DNA of 64,000 nucleotides. Source: Asterella californica. Its lineage: Eukaryota > Streptophyta > Marchantiopsida > Marchantiales > Aytoniaceae. Position 1 is the first letter of the stretch. Each line of letters begins with the position of its first letter. The notes beneath the pieces were generated by a model. It saw nothing but the letters and a program-made list of their open reading frames with translations. It was not told where the DNA came from and made no database searches. Location: assembly GCA_036924285.1 (NCBI GenBank), contig JAYKYS010000041.1:144001-208000 (forward strand), given 5' to 3'. Below are positions 36,014 through 47,278 of the stretch, one piece after another. The position numbers were made by a program, and so were the translations under genes.

Positions 36014-37556
36014 GAAACGTGATATCGCATTTAAGCATGAATGAAATTATGCATGAAAGCGAAAAATATACTAACTTTATGCAATTTGCACGAATTAACT
36101 TGTCACTACAGTAATACAAATCTCAGATTTTCTGAATGAAACACTGAACGGTTATGTATGAAAGAAGTCTCCGTTCTCTTTCTATTACATTTGTTCTCGT
36201 TATGATGTTGAAAATGGGAATCTGTAATAAAGTGAATTTGTTTTATTCTCTATGAAAGATCTGTTCACTTTATGTGACTAGTTGAAGTTACGTGCCATTG
36301 AAGTGAAAAAGTAACAGAGTTTCAAACTTCTGTCAAGTCACAATACGGATCGGATGGAAGTCGGGAAGTCTCAATGTAAAGTGGACCTTGGAGACGGTCT
36401 AGCAAACACACAAACGCCAAAACTGACCATCTGGAATGGGGTGAGGTCGACTGTGTCAAGCTGCCAGTAAACATGTTGCAAGATACGAGATCCCTGAAGC
36501 TTCTGGAATTTGGATGCCATGAGTCGGGTGCAGCAACAATCGAGGAGTCACTCACATGATGTTTGACTGTGCATCATGCTCGTTTGCCCCCGAGATAAGA
36601 GATTCCAGGCAGGAATTGGCATCTTTACTGGATAATGCAGATTCCATCAACTTTCTGGTCTTCACTCATCACTGTCACCAGTTGCCAGCTGTGCATGATG
36701 TGGACAGTACTGGATACTACTCAAACGTTGACCAGATGAAGAACTCTTACGGAGTCTTATCACGCAAGGACTATTCTTCATGACTCATACTGTCAATCCC
36801 ACGTAATCTCAGTAACACTGTGCGCCATGCTACGGTAGCGCCGATTCTTTGATCCAGGGCCTCCAGCCTCCACGCGTTTGGATTAGCCTCCGTTCAGGGC
36901 GCCTCGGAACTGGGGTTAATGGGAGGGTTGGGTTGGGTCCCTGATTGGTGGTGGGAATATTGTATTGTCGGACTGTTGCTAGCGTCTCTATCTTTGTCAT
37001 ATTCCGCATTAGCTGCCCAGGGAATATGACATGATACAGTTTCCCCTGTCGTAAACAAACTTTGGTTTTCTCTCTTTGTACTTTTCTCGCGTACATCCTA
37101 AGATACCCACCTGATTGTTATACGGGCAGTGATTGTAGGACACGTGGTGAGAAGTGGTAGGGTGGTGCAGGCCCGAAGTTATACGCAAAACGCACAAAAG
37201 GAATGGGAGCGGAAGGTGGTTCAAAGGTGGTTCACTGTAAAGTTACACATAGCGGAATCAAGATGCACTCACAATGCAAATTTAGAGTAACTATGCAATT
37301 CCACGATGAGGAAGAAAGAATATTCGGAATGATTTGAAAACTTCACTGCCTGTGCAGTATTCGGTCGGTCTTGACTACGATAAGAGTTATCGTCACAGTC
37401 GTTTTCGCAGATAATAAACAGGGGAATGGGTGTAGTCACGTCTAATTTCCATTTCTCGTTCTCAAGAACGAATGTAGATAAAGTTGATATATACCAAAAA
37501 TATTTACTCGTAACGTGCTTGAATGGGTGTGGAACACCCATAAAAGACTAAGGTAT
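36014..37556. other. region without recognised genes
   Basis: Less AT-rich than the 4-kb repeats. Several 70-90 codon frames overlap on both strands between 36,320 and 37,540, but none shows a motif I recognise. It is the left flank of the hAT-like element. Confidence 0.4.
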
Positions 37557-37563
37557 GTGCAAC

Positions 37564-37745
37564 ATATAGTTCGACTAGGTATTTCGTTTCTATCAGCTGG
37601 AAACTGAATCTAGTTGTTAACTGGATGGTTCTCGAGTTTTTTTGTCGGTGATAATCATTTTCGTGGTTCGTTTTGCAGTTGAAATTTTCTTTTTTTCTTT
37701 TGTTTTTCTGAACAACGTCATAAAAGCTTCGTAAAAAAACTGAGG
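37564..37745 (+). repeat. left terminal inverted repeat of the hAT-like element
   Basis: Pairs imperfectly with 41050-41250 in inverse orientation; the outer 14 nt are identical (ATAGTTCGACTAGG) and the interior shares GTGGTTCGTTTTGCAG. Confidence 0.75.
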
Positions 37746-38439
37746 ATATCTTTTTACAGTGAGCTAAAAGTTGATTTTTTGGTGATTTAAAGACAGTGCC
37801 AATAAGTTATTTTCAACATTTCTTTGAAGTGTCTAGATACGAAAGGAGACTCTGGAGCAGCTATGTCGCCTGGGCCTGCCAAAACGCTACCACTCTTCAC
37901 TCCAAGACGATCATATTTTGGAGAGACTGTGTGGGTGCTCGATAGTCTTTTTCTCTTCTGTCTAGTCTTTACTCTCAGTCCGGCAGTTCCGGTGCAGCTT
38001 GCAGATTGAGAGTTGGCAATGGTAATCAGCTCGTAAGAGATCCAAAAGCAGTCAGTCAGGCTGCGTTTTGACTGGCTTTGGCAAGTGAGAAAATAAGGTG
38101 GAGCTTGCATCATGCACGGTCTCGAGGTGCCAAGAAGCAACAGTATTGTCAGTTCCTTACAAAATTTGATAAAAGCAACAAGGAGAACGACAAGTGCATT
38201 TACATTCATTATCTAGTATTTCTCAAAAAATACTGTGCAAATTTAAAGCAACTGGGAGCGAGATTTGAATGCGAAAAGCTCCTCTCCATTAGAGGCTCCC
38301 GGCACTAGCCTACAGCTACTATACTACAATCTATGTCTATAAGAAACTATTACAAATGCAAGAAAAGAAAAAATCTACTATATAATTCAAAACAGGCCGC
38401 ACATTAACAAAATTCAAGTTTGTAGTAATCTTCAAGCAA

Positions 38440-40907
38440 TCAAGAAAATGACAAATATACGTCATGGTTAGAGACCAAGTAACGAAACTCCTTGGATCGT
38501 TTCCAAACCTCAATAGCATCACACATAATCTTGTCTAGCTCTCCATTAGAAACTGACACAACAAGACCTTCTAGATTCAACCGTAAGAGTGCATCAAGAT
38601 GCATTGTAGTCAAATGGTTGCGATACTTACTCTTTATCAAGTTTTGAAAAGAAAATGCATGCTCACGCACTGCACTCTCGCAATGCAAGCAAGAATTAAA
38701 AGGTTAGGATACTTCACCTTTAAACTTTCTGATAGTTCAATCATCGTCCATAAGTCAACAAATGAAAGATCACGAAACTCAGTAACAACATGTGTCTTGA
38801 ACAAAAAATATCACTTTGCAATGCTGCTGAACAGAGAATGAGACCGATCGACATACCATGAAGGTACTTTGTCTGACCAAAGTGTTGAGAAAGTCAATCC
38901 AACTTCTTGACGTCTCAGTTTTTCAAAGCAACCATTTGCTTTGGCATTTGAGACGGAGACAAGATCTTTAAAGCCCCAATCAGATCATTGTCCACAAACG
39001 TTCTTCCATTGAAGTACAAATAGCTTCTGCAAACACTTTTTGGAAAGATATTGCAGCTTCTAGATCAGTTCTTAGTCTACAACGTTGCATTTCACAAGAA
39101 TGAAAAAGTTACCTCTGAATTTTTATGACAGACGTTTCATGAAACCTCCTTCAAGTCCATAATCAAACAGAACATGATATCTACATTGTTCTGCAAAAAT
39201 TTGTTGAGATCAACGTGTTCCATCATGTACGTCATCCTAATCGAAGCAATCTCTACGGTTACAATACCTCTGATGCCTGAGACATCTATCACTTTTTGCT
39301 GAAAGATGAGACTCAACCGTGCAAGAGAACTCAAGATATCAGCCAAAAAGTAAATAAATCAGAGATAATAAATCAGTTTGAAACTCCTCAACTTACCATA
39401 CACACTTTGTGCAACCACGTGATCCTTTGAAGGTGGAAGATCACGAAAGTAAATAAGTACCAACTCTAATGAGTCACAAAGTGTGGAAATAGCTTGTGCT
39501 CGATTGACCCATCAAATTTGTATGTATCTCTTCAATGAATGACGAGCATCGTTCAATTCTCTCTGTCAAGCACCAAATTATTCTCTACGTTTGGATGAAC
39601 GCTTGAAGTAACTAGAGCAGGTGTTTATCAAACTGTCAATCTGATCAGAGATATGTGCACAAGTAGAGTGCTTAGAGACGGAGAGAACTGCAAAATTCGT
39701 CTTATGTGCAATACAATGACAAGAAACAAGAACATTCTTTTTCAGTCGAGCAGCAATTCTAGTTTGCTTCCCTGTCATAACAGAGACACCGTCTGATCCA
39801 AACCCAATGAAGCGCTCATGATCCAACCCCCACACGTTCAGTAAAGCAATCAGTCGCTTAGAAATAACCTTTGCATCCTTATTCCCACTCAAACAAGTCC
39901 CAAAAAACTTACCTGAACAGAATCATTCTCCAGAAATATAGCAAAAGCTACAAGAACGGAAGTAACACAGATATCAGTGGACTCATCAACCATAATCCCA
40001 AAAAATGGACTAGCACGTACCCTTTGTAAAGAACGTTCTTGGATGCAATCGCTAATATGCATTAGCATCTGGCCATAAGCTTCATCTGGTTGATAAAGCT
40101 TTTCTATAAGCTCACAACCAGACGCTTGAAGCGATACGCATTGCTTTGAAAACTTGCTAAATGCCAGGTTTTATCTTCTCATACAATAGGTTGCACGGAA
40201 CATCGTTAACAACACAGTGTCTATGTGCAGACGCTGAGACTTCATCGTGGTAGCCATGTCTTTTTGACCTGAAACTTTATCATAAAATCACATCTGATGT
40301 TCCATCGATCGAGCATGCTCCATTAAGAAAGAATGTTTTGTGTTTAATACCACCTCGAACAGCAAAGGGTCTCTCGACCCCATTTCCTGACATACTAAAC
40401 AATATATCCGATCAGTAACTCCATCAAACTTAACCCATTCAAACTGCACCTTCCAGTGCTCTTTCCAAGTTGCACAAGTCTCTTCAAGTGTTCTATTTCT
40501 AACTTTCTATGACTCTTCTGATGAAAAAGAATCAGATTTACTCTCAGAGACTCTACTGCTAGAAATGAACATGGAAGGAGATATAGTATCACAAGTATCG
40601 ACTCCAACGTTGTTCTTCGAATGCTGTAATTCTTCTTCAATGACTGCAAGTCTTTACCTCGTGACGAACTCGAAGAATGCTTAATGATACAGATCATTGA
40701 CCTTGATCCTACCGCTACATCGGAACGAGGATTGAAATCCAACAGAACTAGATTACCTTCTGAACCTAATTCGAGTTCAAAAGCTCCAAGCACCGTAGTA
40801 TCTTCAACAACTGTAGGTTTATGTGCATTTACAGCTTTCGTTGCCATTGCTTCTTCCATGAGTACAACTATAGATGGATCGTTGGAGAATTCCAAGTCCA
40901 TTTTCAT
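38440..40907 (-). pseudogene. hAT-superfamily transposase relic (KIAA1586/ZMYM-like)
   Basis: hAT transposases have an RNase H-like DDE core and a C-terminal dimerisation region. Reading the minus strand: an acidic N-terminus (from 40907), a TTF-type zinc-finger remnant DRIYCLVCQEMGSRDPFAV (about 40,430-40,370), the core segment GIMVDESTDICVTSVLVAFA (about 39,995) ending at a GTAAG donor near 39,914, then GFGSDGVSVMTGKQTRIAA and LVSCHCIAHKTNFAV (39,892-39,700). The C-terminal dimerisation block has HAFSFQNLIKSKYRN, LTTMHLDALLRLNLEG and DKIMCDAIEVWKRSKEF (38,688-38,460). Stops and frame changes interrupt the middle, so it is not functional as read. Only partial exon structure can be seen. Confidence 0.8.
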
Positions 40908-41049
40908 TCAGTCCCATGATGGACCACGATGGACAAACACTATGAAAATCGTAAGTGCAATAGGGACCGATGCTCAGATAACCAACAAGATGCCTTAACC
41001 TAACTAAGACAAAAATATTCTCGATGCATTCTCTTCAGACAAAGCTCGA

Positions 41050-41250
41050 TGAGAGCTTATTCGTAGTTTTGAAACAAAGCTTTTATGACTCTGTTCAGAA
41101 AAATGACCGGTCTAGAAAATAAAAAGTAAGTTTCAGCTGCAAAACGAACCACGGAATAGGATATTACCAACAAAGAAATTTGGAAACCATCCGGTTAACA
41201 ACTAGTTTCAGTTTTCAGCGGATAGAAGCGAAAACCTAGTCGAACTATGG
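41050..41250 (-). repeat. right terminal inverted repeat of the hAT-like element
   Basis: Reverse-complement partner of 37564-37745; differences include several substitutions and about 20 nt of indels, more than expected for a recent insertion. Confidence 0.75.
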
Positions 41251-43449
41251 GTGCAACTCAATATGATCTCCCTGCGGCTGCAAATCTCGCAATAACACAG
41301 ACAACTTTCTCACCAAACAGTTCCACATCAACAGCAGGAGCCCGAACCTCCTACACCACGATAAGAATTCTGTCTAGATCAGCAACGCATGCACAGATTT
41401 GTCAAGATTTCTCTCTTACGAGAAAACGTAACAAGTACAACCTTGACGGTCTCGAGTTGACGGGTTTCACGTCCACGTCTCATCGCTCTAGATCAGCAAC
41501 ACGTGCACAGACGGACAAATCTCAGCAACAACATGAGTCCGAACCTCTTACACCACGAAAAGAAAGTTACTCCTTTCAGCAACAGCAGGGGTCCGAAGAT
41601 TATGAACCTCCTACACGGTACACCACAAGGTACGAAAAGAAAGTTACTCAAAGTCTCAAACTGAGGATCTTGGTTTACGAAGAAGCACGGAAATAGCCCG
41701 AAAGAGATCACAAAAGCGATAGAAGCAAGCACGGAATAGCACGGAAAGCCAAGAGAGTGTGAACTTCGAAGACTAATAGCACGGAAGCGAGCACAGATGT
41801 GATAGAAGCGAGCACAAAATAGCACTGAAAGCCAAGAGAGTGCAAACACTGCGAAGGCTAACAAGCAACCAAGATTCAAGAGAGTGTGAATTGGAAAAAG
41901 CGAACTGCTAACAATGAAGCGATGAGACTCGAAGAGAGTGGCAGAGTACATTGTGCAAAGCGAAAAATCTAGTAGAAGCTCGAACAGTCTTGAACTATGC
42001 CAGTGATGGATCGAATCACCGAGTGATCATCAGTCACCACATCAGTCATCCCACGGGCACACGGTGTCAGCCGCGGCACGCTTTGATTCAAACTTTAGTT
42101 CAAACTTCAAATGGCAATGTCAACCACATCCATTATCATCATAAGATAATTAACTACGTCTTGCGTATAAAATTTCTGGGACTCCCAAACCGTCGTACAG
42201 TGATTTCCGGCGCATATGCAGCTTTCTTCGGTTTGATAACCTAAGAGACTTCGGGTAAGACGATTTTGACTGAGAAGTTGTCGGCTGATTTTACTCTAAA
42301 TGCCGGTCCTGGGTGAACTCTGGTGCAACAGTTACGAGCATAAAGATTCTTCACTTTATTATATTTTTGTATTTTTTCAAAGAAGTTTTTTTTCGTACCG
42401 CAGCAATAAACTGTAAACATGGTTTATTATGAATGACCTCTCAGCGGAGAGTAGAGAAGGTGACAAGCAAACTGCAGGGTGCATCAAGTGACGTCCAAGA
42501 AATATTACGTTTAGCTTAAATATTTGAAAAGAATCAAATATTTTGTCAAATATAAATCCAAACTCCCCTCAGCAAAGAGAGAAAGGAAAAGAATAGATTG
42601 GAAAAGTTGAAGTAAAACTCTCCCAAATTAAAATACACATATGTCATACGCGTATACATTGCTACACAACATATATTGTTGTCGGACCAAACTATTCATT
42701 CATACACTGTCATACACGTAAACAACTATATCACAATAATCTTTAATTATAACATATTGATGTCAAATTGATAACACAAAGATCACTATAGTCAAAACAA
42801 ACCCACTTATGCATTAGAGAATTCAGATTACACTCATTCGGCTCATCTTCCATACCCTTTGAAGAGTTTCAAAGCTTGAAACAAAAGAAGTGACGTCTAC
42901 AAGCCCTAACATGCACTAAACCCCCAAAGACGCTTCCTTCATTCCGTTTGTAGTCCATTCTCTATCTCTCCTCTGCTATTGATTAAAGTTGTATGAAAAA
43001 CTCTTCCTATTTCCAAGATCACTCTATAGTCATTATGTATCACGCATTGTGTAATGACTGTAGAGTGTGCGATAATTAGTCTTTATGACCATTACTATTG
43101 TAGAGAAGTTCTTGATCCTTTACCCTTTGGGGGTTTAGTACGGACAGGGCTTGTAGACATCCCATCGGATCTCACTTCTCATTTCATCACTTCCCTGACA
43201 AGAGTTGAATTGATTTGGATCAATTTAACTATTGTTAGTCTTCACTCTATAGTTGAGGAGATAAATAACAAGGGAAGTACAGTGAAGAGACCACAGTCCA
43301 TCATAAATTCCTCAATCTCTAATGAAGAATAATATTGTATCTTAGTGTCCATTCGTTGGAAAGCATCCTATTTGGCCAGTTTAATATAACGCATGCATAT
43401 CTCATATACTAGAGGAAACGCTAGTCCCATAGGATAAAAAATAGACTGA
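41251..43449. other. repeat-like region without recognised genes
   Basis: 41,340-41,950 has imperfect internal repeats (CTAGATCAGCAACG-CATGCACAG at 41,373 and a variant at 41,487; AGCACGGAAAGCCAAGAGAG variants at 41,735 and 41,822), which give a Ser/Thr-rich chance frame. From 42,330 onward it is AT-rich with nothing recognisable. Confidence 0.4.
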
Positions 43450-43536
43450 GTCCACTTCAGTTATCTGGAGGAAGGTGGACCAAAATTCAGCACAGATGTG
43501 AAAGAGTCCACTTCAATCGTCTGGAGGAAGGTGGAC
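43450..43536 (+). repeat. pair of 31-nt hairpins in tandem
   Basis: GTCCACTTC...GAAGGTGGAC at 43450-43480 and again at 43506-43536. Each folds on GTCCAC/GTGGAC and TTC/GAA arms. The spacing is 56 nt. Confidence 0.65.
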
Positions 43537-44600
43537 GTTTGAGAGCTTCTAGTATTCACCTATCAGAAAGATTAAAAAAAGAAAAAAACATATTTTTATT
43601 GCTAAATATGCATCTCAAATGAGTGTCAGAGCGGAGAGAACAGAAAAAGACAAATGGAAATATAATCTAAAAATTATTGCAAGTGGTACGGCACAGGTAA
43701 CTAGGAAAGTTCTTTTCTTGGAAAAATAAAAGTTATTAGCTGCAGTGAAGAAAACAAGGGGAACCTTCATATATCTATCATTAACCATTAAGTAGAGTTG
43801 ACAAGACAAATTACACTTCTAAACTTAAAAATAAAAAATTTAAGTATTAAATTTAAATTTCTACAGTTGAATCGTTATATGGTGAATGTTACACATGCCC
43901 TCTTTGAAGACAGAAAACCTGCAAGTGCAGTGTATTGAAACGTCATCGTCTTATTAGAACACAATTTTTCTTGAGAAAACATACTTTATTTTAATAGATA
44001 TGAATTTATGGCCTAACCCTCCAAGAGGACGGATTATATCATCAATTAATGAGAGTGCATATACCTCATTAATTCTGAAGGTGGAAGTGGGTGACTATGC
44101 ATTGCTAATCAGCATGAGAGGTAGCCTCTTGAAAGTCTATTTTTTCAAATTTTAAGAAAAGAAAAGACTGACAAGGTTTTGAGAAAAAACCTTGTAATTC
44201 TTTTTCTTCTTAAAAAAACAATAAAGATTAGTGGTTCCCTTTTGAGTTTCTATGAACTTCTTTTCAACTCAATATAAAAATATGTAACAGTGGAGTAATT
44301 GATTTTACCCCTTTCTATATTGAAACGGAGATTAAAGACAAACAGTTCAAACATGGGCTTCCGGCCGAGAGAAGGGAGAGGACATCCATCATCATAGTGC
44401 AGAATGGGGAATTTTAAAGCATCATTGGTTGCGACAGGGACAGCCTTTCTATCATCTTTTATATGCATGTTCCATCCACCTTATGGGAGTTTGTTTTCTA
44501 CTATTCACATTAATACATACATATATATATATACAGAGAGATTAAGTACTATATCATACATTAGGGACCGTTATGAATAATTTTTTTTAATGATATCAGT
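43537..44600. other. AT-rich region without recognised genes
   Basis: Holds one clear hairpin, ACAAGGTTTT to AAAACCTTGT near 44,171-44,195, and an (AT)n tract at 44,518-44,532. Nothing coding is seen. Confidence 0.4.
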
Positions 44601-44840
44601 AACACTCAGCAGGGTCACTGAGTGTTAACTTTAAGTTTATGGAGTAACATTGAGATGCTACCATACATATGGCTAGAGATAGGATGTCGGTAAATAGCAA
44701 TAAGTTTTTATTTAACACTTAACGAGATTCGCTGGATGTGTGAAACTCATACTCAGTGACCCTAGCTGGTCATTTCACACCCAACGAGGTTCTCTGAGTG
44801 TGAGTTTTCAACACTTGACGACCTCGCTGAGTATACAGAG
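44601..44840. repeat. cluster of related palindromes (CACTCAG...CTGAGTG)
   Basis: AACACTCAG (44601-44609) pairs with CTGAGTGTT (44618-44626). Variants follow: CACTTAACGAGATTCGCTGGATGTG near 44,718, CACACCCAACGAGG-TTCTCTGAGTGTG near 44,777, and AACACTTGACGACCTCGCTGAG near 44,810. All share a CACTYAACGAGGTTCGCTG-like core. Confidence 0.6.
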
Positions 44841-45675
44841 AAATGTTTTATATCAAGAGAAAATTCAATTGATATCAGTAAAAAAATAATTTTATCTGAT
44901 ATCACTATAATATATATATATATTATAGTTAAATAATATGAAAGTTATATATCTTTTAAATTTTGTTATGATCCAAACTGATAGTTGCTGAGAGTTTCAG
45001 AAAGAATCCATAAGCAGATGGATCTTTATAATACCCAATAATAATATATGATAAATATTAAATAATTAACAACCTAAAACTGCAGCCAAATCTAGACATA
45101 ACCCGTAAGCATAGCGCGCAAACTCGCACTTCTGAGACTGTAATGAAGGGAAGTACAAAAATAGACTATATTTCTCCTGAGTTCTTGGAACGAGGACAAG
45201 GTACGCAAATACATATTAACAGCACAGTGTCAAAGTTTAGAATATTCATTCCCATTGCGTTCGGATACTTTCCTGTTAGTACTCGCACTCCACTTTCGGG
45301 GATGATCTGGGTAAGGAACGGACTTCGGGGCATTTTCCTGATTTCTTCTATGCCTAAATATCTCAGAATCATTGGTCAGAAGTATTACGTTATGCATGGC
45401 GAAAGGAAATCTATCATGAACCATTAGAATTTAACCACAAAATTATGTGTGATTAATGGGTGGCTGAGTTATGTCTTGTGTTAGCAACTTGAGCAGACAT
45501 AATTATCTTCGTTGCAAAAGATCATGGTACTTCAAAGTTGCACCTTACACTAGTAGTACTCTCGTTCTCTATACAAAAGAGTTAGTTCGATAAGACATAG
45601 TCATCGAACGGAAGAATGACCAAAACAATATGACCATCGTCTCTTAACCTTTCACGAAATGGTTAAAATGTGCAT

Positions 45676-45980
45676 GCAAGGTCAACTTCGGGGAACTTTT
45701 GCTCGCCTGTTGTTATCAGAAAAATATATATGTATTATGAGAAATTCTGTATCAACCTGAAAGGAATAACTAAATGTATCTCTCAATGTTAAATGATAAT
45801 CGTACTTGGAGATGTAGGAAATCCAGACATAACCATAAGGGAACCATGTAAAAATACACTGCCGAAACTACATATCCGGAAAGTTACTCACAAACTGTAA
45901 ACTCATTCTAAACACTTAATTGCAGTTTTGATTTATTATTTAACCCTTCCGAACTCTTCTCGTAATATGGAAGAGTTGGG
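45676..45980 (+). mobile_element. two-hairpin element, copy 3 (degenerate)
   Basis: Opens with GCATGCAAGGTCAACTTCGG, GGAACTTTTG and TTGTTGTTATCAGAAAAA, the family terminus, and ends near a hairpin with AACTCTTC and GAAGAGTT arms (45951-45979). A further, shorter copy of the terminus (TTTTTTGCTCGCTTGTTGTTA) lies at about 46,000-46,020. Confidence 0.45.
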
Positions 45981-46020
45981 AAGATGAATTTCTGAGATTT
46001 TTTGCTCGCTTGTTGTTATT

Positions 46021-47130
46021 AGAAAAATAGATAAATATTAAAGAAAAATCCTACACCAAGTTAATGAAGAAAATTAATATATTATAAACATATATTTTAT
46101 AAACATCAACCGTTAGTTTAAATTGAAAAATATGAAAAGACCACGACCTAAACTCAACTGATCAACTGATCGTCATTAACAAATAATAAATCAAAAGTTT
46201 AAATTTTTACCTACCCCTTTGAAAATATGCAAGGAAGTTAGAATACACACTAGGTTAAAGTGCTAGACACCAAACCTCGATATGACTTCACCAAATTATG
46301 AGACTATGGACACATGATATGATATTCTACTACTTTGTAAAGTTACCTAAGTGAGAAGAATGTCATTCATAAAGTGTATCTGCGAAGACGTTTTACTCAG
46401 CATTATTGGCCACGTGGTCTATGGCCTAACCTAAAGATGTGATGCTCTCCAATTGGTTTCTTGGGAACGCTTGACCTAGGAAAGCGCATGTACCGAGGCA
46501 CTTTCCACGTAGCGTAGAGTAGCTCCTCCAAGTACAATTGCTTTGAGTCGTTTCTAATACTCCAAAGTCATTGGCATCTTATTCAGTCCAATTGGAACAA
46601 CCAATCCCAGGAGCGCTGGATGAAATTATTATTCTTATTATATTTGAAAACAGCACCAAGCCACGCGAAACTTTACTGTCTGTTCTGGTTGTGAGTGTAC
46701 GATTCTTGTCCCTCCCTTCTTCCGCCATGCGGTGGACACACGTGCGCAATTCTGTCCTCAATCTAACCCCTTTTCTTCTTTTTCTTTGTTGGTAAAGACG
46801 AAGGAACGCCAAATAACTTTATTAAGATTGAAAAGATTTACACAAGCAGAGCAGTGATACTGCCGAGAGCCCCAAGTAGTTTACTAGCGGGGTTCGGGGA
46901 GAAGCCACAAATGGGAGTAAAAGAGGTCGAAGCGGGGAGCGGCGCAGAGTCGGACTAGGACGGAGGGGGACTGCGGGAGGAGGAGGGTGTTAGAGTGTGT
47001 TAGAGTGATTTTCTTACATATTTTTTTTCACTTTTTTTTTGTTGTTTTTGATTTTTAATTTGACATATTTGGTGGACAGATGAGTGAATATTAAATAATT
47101 TTAAATTTTCTAAGATTTTAAGATTACATA
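46021..47130. other. AT-rich DNA passing into the 5' side of a non-LTR element
   Basis: To about 46,800 no gene is recognised. From 46,850 to 46,990 it is GC- and G-rich (CGGGGTTCGGGG, GGACGGAGGGGG), unlike its surroundings, and may be the 5' UTR or promoter of the retroelement downstream. Confidence 0.35.
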
Positions 47131-47226
47131 GTGTTCTTTTTAAGGTTTTTCTTTTTTTTTTCTTTTTTTCTTTTTCTGTTTTTTTTTTGTCTTTTTCTTT
47201 TTCTGTTTTCTTTTTTTTCTTTTTGG
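47131..47226 (+). repeat. polypyrimidine tract
   Basis: Nearly 100 nt of T with interspersed C, broken by only a few G. It lies immediately before the retroelement reading frame. Opposite-strand frames here are Lys-rich artefacts. Confidence 0.85.
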
Positions 47227-47278
47227 AGATGTTTCTATTACGACTACCGTTTGATCGGATATCGTCTCTTCTTTAGCT

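Larger units (their letters stand above)
37564..41250 (-). mobile_element. hAT-like DNA transposon with long terminal inverted repeats
   Basis: About 3.7 kb flanked on both sides by GTGCAAC (37557-37563 and 41251-41257), which fits most of an 8-bp hAT target duplication. The ends are inverted repeats: the left starts ATAGTTCGACTAGG, the right ends CCTAGTCGAACTAT. Imperfect complementarity extends inward roughly 180 nt (left to about 37,745, right from about 41,050), including TGGTTCGTTTTGCAG and CATAAAAGCTT blocks. The inside holds a broken hAT transposase gene on the minus strand. Confidence 0.8.

Noticed and set aside
41247..41696. 149-codon plus-strand frame rich in Ser and Thr
   Set aside because: Made of imperfect short DNA repeats just outside the hAT-like element. 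No recognisable domain.
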